DNA from: Clostridium sp.
Lineage (GTDB): Bacteria; Bacillota; Clostridia; Lachnospirales; Lachnospiraceae
Length of the DNA stretch: 64,000 nt
Direction of reading: 5' to 3'
Assembly: GCA_018377235.1 (NCBI GenBank)
Contig: JAGZZT010000006.1
Location: 62,001-126,000 of the forward strand
Both the position numbers and the translations under genes were made by a program. Position 1 is the first letter of the stretch. Each line of letters starts with the position of its first letter. The notes under the pieces were generated by a model. It saw only the letters and a program-made list of their open reading frames with translations, did not search any database and had not been told where the DNA came from. Positions 60,978-64,000 of the stretch are shown one piece after another.

Positions 60978-61006
60978 TTGACATTTACTGGAAAACGCGA
61001 TATAAA
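60978..61006 (+). promoter_or_regulatory. MATE gene promoter
   Basis: TTGACA (60978-60983), 17 bp, TATAAA (61001-61006). It is placed right after the terminator, so the MATE gene is not a continuation of the upstream RNA. Confidence 0.8.
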
Positions 61007-61034
61007 AGTCACTGCACAAGGGGGAGAAAACGAC

Positions 61035-62396
61035 ATGAAAATGGAAAATGACTTAGGGCGGGACGATATCCGCCTTCTGGTGATGCGGATCGCGCTGCCT
61101 TCCATGCTGGCTCAGTTTGTCAGTGTGCTCTACAGCGTGGTAGATCGCATGTATATAGGAAATATTCCGAAAATAGGAGAGACAGCTCTGGCAGGAGTGG
61201 GAGTCTGCGGACCGATTGTGACGCTGATTACAGCTTTTGGCTCCCTGGTGGGAATTGGAGGGGCGCCTCTTATGAGTATCCGTCTGGGAGAAAAGGACGA
61301 GAAGGGAGCTTCCCAGATTTTGGCCAATTGCTTCCTGCTTCTCTCGGTGATTTCAGTTGTTATCACTGTCCTGGCGCTGGCGATGAAGAATAAACTGCTT
61401 GTCTGGTTTGGAGCAAGTCCTTCTATTTTTCCCTATGCAGATGATTATATTACCATTTATCTGCTGGGAACAATTTTTGCATTGCTGTCCATTGGAATGA
61501 ATCAGTTTATTATCTGCCAGGGCTTTGCGAAAGTAGCCATGAAATCAGTTGTGCTGGGAGCGGTGGTAAATATCGTCCTGGATCCGGTATTTATCTTTGC
61601 CTGCGGTATGGGGGTAAAAGGAGGGGCTTTTGCTACGGTTCTGTCTCAGATGGCATCTGCCGGGTATGTGCTGTTATTCCTATTTGGAAAAAAAGTACCG
61701 GTTCCGATTACTTTTGGCGGCTACCAGTGGAGAATTATGAAAAGAGTCATTCTGCTGGGATTGTCACCATTTTTAATTATTGCCTTTGACAATGTGCTGA
61801 TCATTGCAATGAATGCCTCTTTGCAGCACTTTGGAGGATCTGAGGGAGACATGCTTCTCACCTGCAATACGATAGTTCAAAGCTTTATGCTGATGGTGAC
61901 CATGCCTCTGGGAGGCATTACAGGAGGAACTCAGACTATTTTAGGCTATAATTTCGGAGCCAGACGGTCTGACCGTGTACTGGCTGCCCAGCAGTATATT
62001 GTGATACTGGCAATGGCGTTTACTGCTGTGATGTTTGTGATTGCCCAGACCGTGCCCCAGTATTTTGTCCAGATTTTTACAAGAGAGCCGGAATATGTGG
62101 AGCTGACTGTGCGCGCCATAAAAATATTCACTCTGGGAATTATTCCTCTGGCTGTTCAGTACGAGATCGTGGACGGCTATACAGGCATGGGAATTGCACC
62201 TATTGCCATTTCTTTGTCTACAGTGAGAAAAACGCTGTATCTTCTGGGCGTTGTTTTAATTCCAATGTTCTTCAGCGTGGAGGCAGTGTTTTACACAGAG
62301 CCGATTTCTGATTTCCTGGGAACAGCAGTTAGCATTGTTGTGTATCTGACCACCATGAAGAAAATTTTAAGACGCAGGGAAAATGGAGAGCTGTAG
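61035..62396 (+). CDS. MATE family efflux transporter
   Basis: A 453-residue membrane protein with 12 predicted segments. It begins LLVMRIALPSMLAQFVSVLYS, then VDRMYIGNIPKIGETALAGVG and GGAPLMSIRLGEKDEKGA, the usual start of MATE proteins (MepA/DinF-like). The second half repeats the plan (MNASLQHFGG, MPLGGITGGTQTILGYNFGA). It exports cationic drugs or metabolites by Na+ or H+ exchange. ATG 61035 is chosen for GGGGAG 8 bases before it; the earlier in-frame ATG overlaps the promoter. It stands alone. Confidence 0.93.
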   Translation: MKMENDLGRDDIRLLVMRIALPSMLAQFVSVLYSVVDRMYIGNIPKIGETALAGVGVCGPIVTLITAFGSLVGIGGAPLMSIRLGEKDEKGASQILANCFLLLSVISVVITVLALAMKNKLLVWFGASPSIFPYADDYITIYLLGTIFALLSIGMNQFIICQGFAKVAMKSVVLGAVVNIVLDPVFIFACGMGVKGGAFATVLSQMASAGYVLLFLFGKKVPVPITFGGYQWRIMKRVILLGLSPFLIIAFDNVLIIAMNASLQHFGGSEGDMLLTCNTIVQSFMLMVTMPLGGITGGTQTILGYNFGARRSDRVLAAQQYIVILAMAFTAVMFVIAQTVPQYFVQIFTREPEYVELTVRAIKIFTLGIIPLAVQYEIVDGYTGMGIAPIAISLSTVRKTLYLLGVVLIPMFFSVEAVFYTEPISDFLGTAVSIVVYLTTMKKILRRRENGEL

Positions 62397-62523
62397 GCAT
62401 ATTTGACAGCAGAATGCGGCGCATGAATTTATGGCAGAGGGGCATACTAGCAGAAGCACAGCAGGCTTTTTGGAGATGTCATAAGGAAAAACCTATAAAA
62501 CCTATAAAAGTTCAAAAAACCCC

Positions 62524-62552
62524 TTGCTATTTCTGGAAGAATTAGGTACAAT
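62524..62552 (+). promoter_or_regulatory. gap promoter
   Basis: TTGCTA (62524-62529), 17 bp, TACAAT (62547-62552), followed at once by a Rex-like operator. Confidence 0.75.
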
Positions 62553-62562
62553 ACAAAGTAGG

Positions 62563-62580
62563 TTGATTATTATTTAACAA
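62563..62580. promoter_or_regulatory. Probable Rex operator at the gap start site
   Basis: TTGATTATTATTTAACAA matches TTGTTAA-N4-TTAACAA at 12 of 14 positions, with the right half complete, and lies 10 bases after the -10. Rex senses the NADH/NAD ratio and is known to control gap and fermentation genes in Clostridia. Confidence 0.5.
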
Positions 62581-62629
62581 TCCTATTCACTAACCATCAT
62601 GAAATAAAATTCTTAGGAGGAATGAAATC

Positions 62630-63643
62630 ATGGCAGTAAAAGTTGCAATTAATGGTTTTGGCCGTATCGGCCGTCTTGCTTTCAGACAGATGTTTGATGC
62701 AGAGGGTTATGAAGTAGTAGCTATCAACGATTTAACAGATCCGAAGATGTTAGCGCACTTATTAAAATATGACTCTTCCCAGGGCAGATACGAGGGACAT
62801 ACAGTAGAGGCTGGAGAGGGTTCTATCACAGTTGATGGAAAGACTATCACAATCTACGCAAAGGCTAATGCAGCAGAGCTTCCTTGGGGAGAGCTTGGCG
62901 TAGATGTAGTTCTGGAGTGTACAGGCTTCTACACATCTAAGGCAAAAGCACAGGCTCATATCGATGCAGGCGCTAAGAAGGTAGTTATCTCCGCACCAGC
63001 AGGAAACGATCTTCCAACTATTGTTTACAACGTAAACCACAACGTATTAACAAAGGATGACAAGATTATTTCTGCAGCTTCCTGTACAACAAACTGCCTG
63101 GCTCCTATGGCAAAGGCTCTTAATGATTACGCTCCGATTCAGTCCGGTATCATGTCCACTATCCATGCATACACAGGAGATCAGATGATCCTTGACGGAC
63201 CGCACAGAAAAGGCGATTTAAGAAGAGCAAGAGCAGGAGCTGTTAATATCGTTCCGAACTCTACAGGAGCTGCTAAGGCTATCGGCCTTGTAATTCCGGA
63301 GTTAAACGGAAAGTTAATCGGTTCTGCTCAGCGTGTTCCGGTTCCGACAGGTTCCACTACTATCTTAACAGCAGTTGTTAAGGGCAAGGACGTAACAAAA
63401 GAAGGAATCAATGCAGCCATGAAGGCAGCGGCTACAGAGTCCTTTGGCTACAACGAGGAGGAGATTGTATCTTCCGATATCGTTGGTATCCGCTTCGGTT
63501 CCTTATTTGACGCTACACAGACTATGGTTTCCAAGGTAGACGAGGATACTTACCAGGTACAGGTAGTTTCCTGGTACGATAACGAGAACTCCTACACAAG
63601 TCAGATGGTTCGTACAATTAAGTACTTCGCTGAGTTAAACTAA
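62630..63643 (+). CDS. gap: Glyceraldehyde-3-phosphate dehydrogenase
   Basis: A 337-residue NAD-dependent dehydrogenase of glycolysis. NGFGRIGRLAFRQ opens the Rossmann fold; Asp at 34 in AINDLTD favours NAD. The active-site Cys is Cys152 in SAASCTTNCLAPM. IHAYTGDQMILDGPH, RRARAGAVNIVPNSTGAAKA and the C-terminal WYDNENSYTSQMV complete the pattern. AGGAGG precedes the ATG. pgk follows after a terminator-like hairpin. Confidence 0.98.
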   Translation: MAVKVAINGFGRIGRLAFRQMFDAEGYEVVAINDLTDPKMLAHLLKYDSSQGRYEGHTVEAGEGSITVDGKTITIYAKANAAELPWGELGVDVVLECTGFYTSKAKAQAHIDAGAKKVVISAPAGNDLPTIVYNVNHNVLTKDDKIISAASCTTNCLAPMAKALNDYAPIQSGIMSTIHAYTGDQMILDGPHRKGDLRRARAGAVNIVPNSTGAAKAIGLVIPELNGKLIGSAQRVPVPTGSTTILTAVVKGKDVTKEGINAAMKAAATESFGYNEEEIVSSDIVGIRFGSLFDATQTMVSKVDEDTYQVQVVSWYDNENSYTSQMVRTIKYFAELN

Positions 63644-63690
63644 TTGCAGATTTCAGATTTGCTTGACGAAGAGAAAATAGGATTCACGTA

Positions 63691-63731
63691 AAAAGGTGGT
63701 CCGGTCCGTCCTGGGCCGGACTGCCTTTTTA
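63691..63731 (+). terminator. Hairpin between gap and pgk
   Basis: AAAAGG-TG-GTCCGG pairs with CCGGAC-TG-CCTTTTT. It may partly end gap transcripts so that pgk is made at a lower level. Confidence 0.65.
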
Positions 63732-63758
63732 GGTAAAAAATGAGAAAGGAGCATTTCC

Positions 63759-64000
63759 ATGCTTAATAAAAAATCGGTTGACGATATCCAGGTAAAGGGA
63801 AAGAGAGTATTAGTGCGCTGCGATTTTAATGTGCCGTTAAAGGACGGAAAAATCACAGACGAGAACCGTCTTGTAGCGGCTCTTCCTACTATTAAGAAGT
63901 TAATTGCCGACGGAGGAAAGGTTATCCTCTGCTCCCATTTAGGAAAGCCGAAGGGGGAGCCGAAGCCGGAGCTTTCCTTAGCGCCTGTGGCAGCCCGTCT
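63759..64000 (+). CDS. pgk: Phosphoglycerate kinase, partial (3' end outside window)
   Basis: The first 80 codons of Pgk. MLNKKSVDDIQVKGKRVLVR is followed by CDFNVPLKDGKITDENRL, with the substrate Asp/Asn, and then VILCSHLGKPKG with the substrate-binding His/Gly. The enzyme converts 1,3-bisphosphoglycerate to 3-phosphoglycerate with ATP formation. AAAGGAG precedes the ATG. It is in the usual gap-pgk order, separated by a terminator-like hairpin. Confidence 0.96.
   Translation, partial: MLNKKSVDDIQVKGKRVLVRCDFNVPLKDGKITDENRLVAALPTIKKLIADGGKVILCSHLGKPKGEPKPELSLAPVAAR

Overview
The window looks like chromosomal DNA of a spore-forming, anaerobic Firmicute of the Lachnospiraceae type (Clostridium cluster XIVa). 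The grounds are a tRNA-Trp T-box leader, strong AGGAGG ribosome-binding sites, near-perfect TTGACA-17-TATAAT promoters, a Bacillus-type LexA box at recA, a nudix-spoIIM-xerD neighbourhood like that of Bacillus and Clostridia, RNase Y, a 2-hydroxyacyl-CoA dehydratase activase, a DUF134-NifX fusion, and pckA, gap and pgk of the usual type. The species assignment is an inference. I see no rRNA, tRNA, CRISPR array, insertion sequence or prophage.

Layout. 1-1.6 kb: the edge of a C39-like protein and a divergent P1-family peptidase. 1.6-6.6 kb: a T-box controlled trpDCFBA operon without trpE or trpG, with a possible trpG 3' scar in the leader. 6.6-17.3 kb: a class I amidotransferase of the PuuD type, then a peptide-use operon (two near-duplicate lipoprotein receptors, two permeases, two ATPases, an M55 D-aminopeptidase and an M42 aminopeptidase). 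17.4-24.1 kb: PEP carboxykinase; a LysR/DUF4392 pair behind a structured leader; DUF3870; a PurF paralogue without its catalytic cysteine; and the DUF134-NifX fusion. 24.2-29.9 kb: polysaccharide deacetylase, DUF2726 protein, intracellular subtilisin plus metallo-hydrolase, and a Ktr/Trk potassium system. 30-37.1 kb: recA-recX, rny, proC-nudix-spoIIM and xerD. 37.1-47.6 kb: a TPR-GGDEF protein, then a two-component system divergent from an RND efflux operon (adaptor, pump, two TolC-like proteins). 47.6-56.4 kb: a small secreted protein, the 1423-residue activase, a rhomboid-like zinc-finger membrane protein, pyruvate kinase and a diaminopimelate-decarboxylase-family enzyme. 56.4-59.3 kb: an unusual accessory patch with a small-RNA candidate, a frameshifted collagen-like gene, a 20-residue hydrophobic peptide and a winged-helix protein. 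59.3-64 kb: DAHP synthase, a long unexplained transcribed region, a MATE exporter, gap and the start of pgk.

How it fits together. DAHP synthase feeds the shikimate pathway while the trp genes use anthranilate. The missing anthranilate synthase must lie elsewhere, or anthranilate is salvaged. The peptide operon imports peptides and trims them, including D-residues. PckA, Pyk, Gap and Pgk form the lower glycolytic and PEP node, and gap carries a probable Rex (NADH-sensing) site.

The most interesting items are the trp leader with its possible trpG scar and extra terminator, the PurF-like protein with Gly in place of Cys, the collagen-like/micropeptide/winged-helix patch, the untranslated transcript before the MATE gene, the three 11-bp-phased repeats at the efflux promoter, and the TolC-like pair in an apparently one-membrane organism. 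All assignments come from reading motifs; no database search was run.
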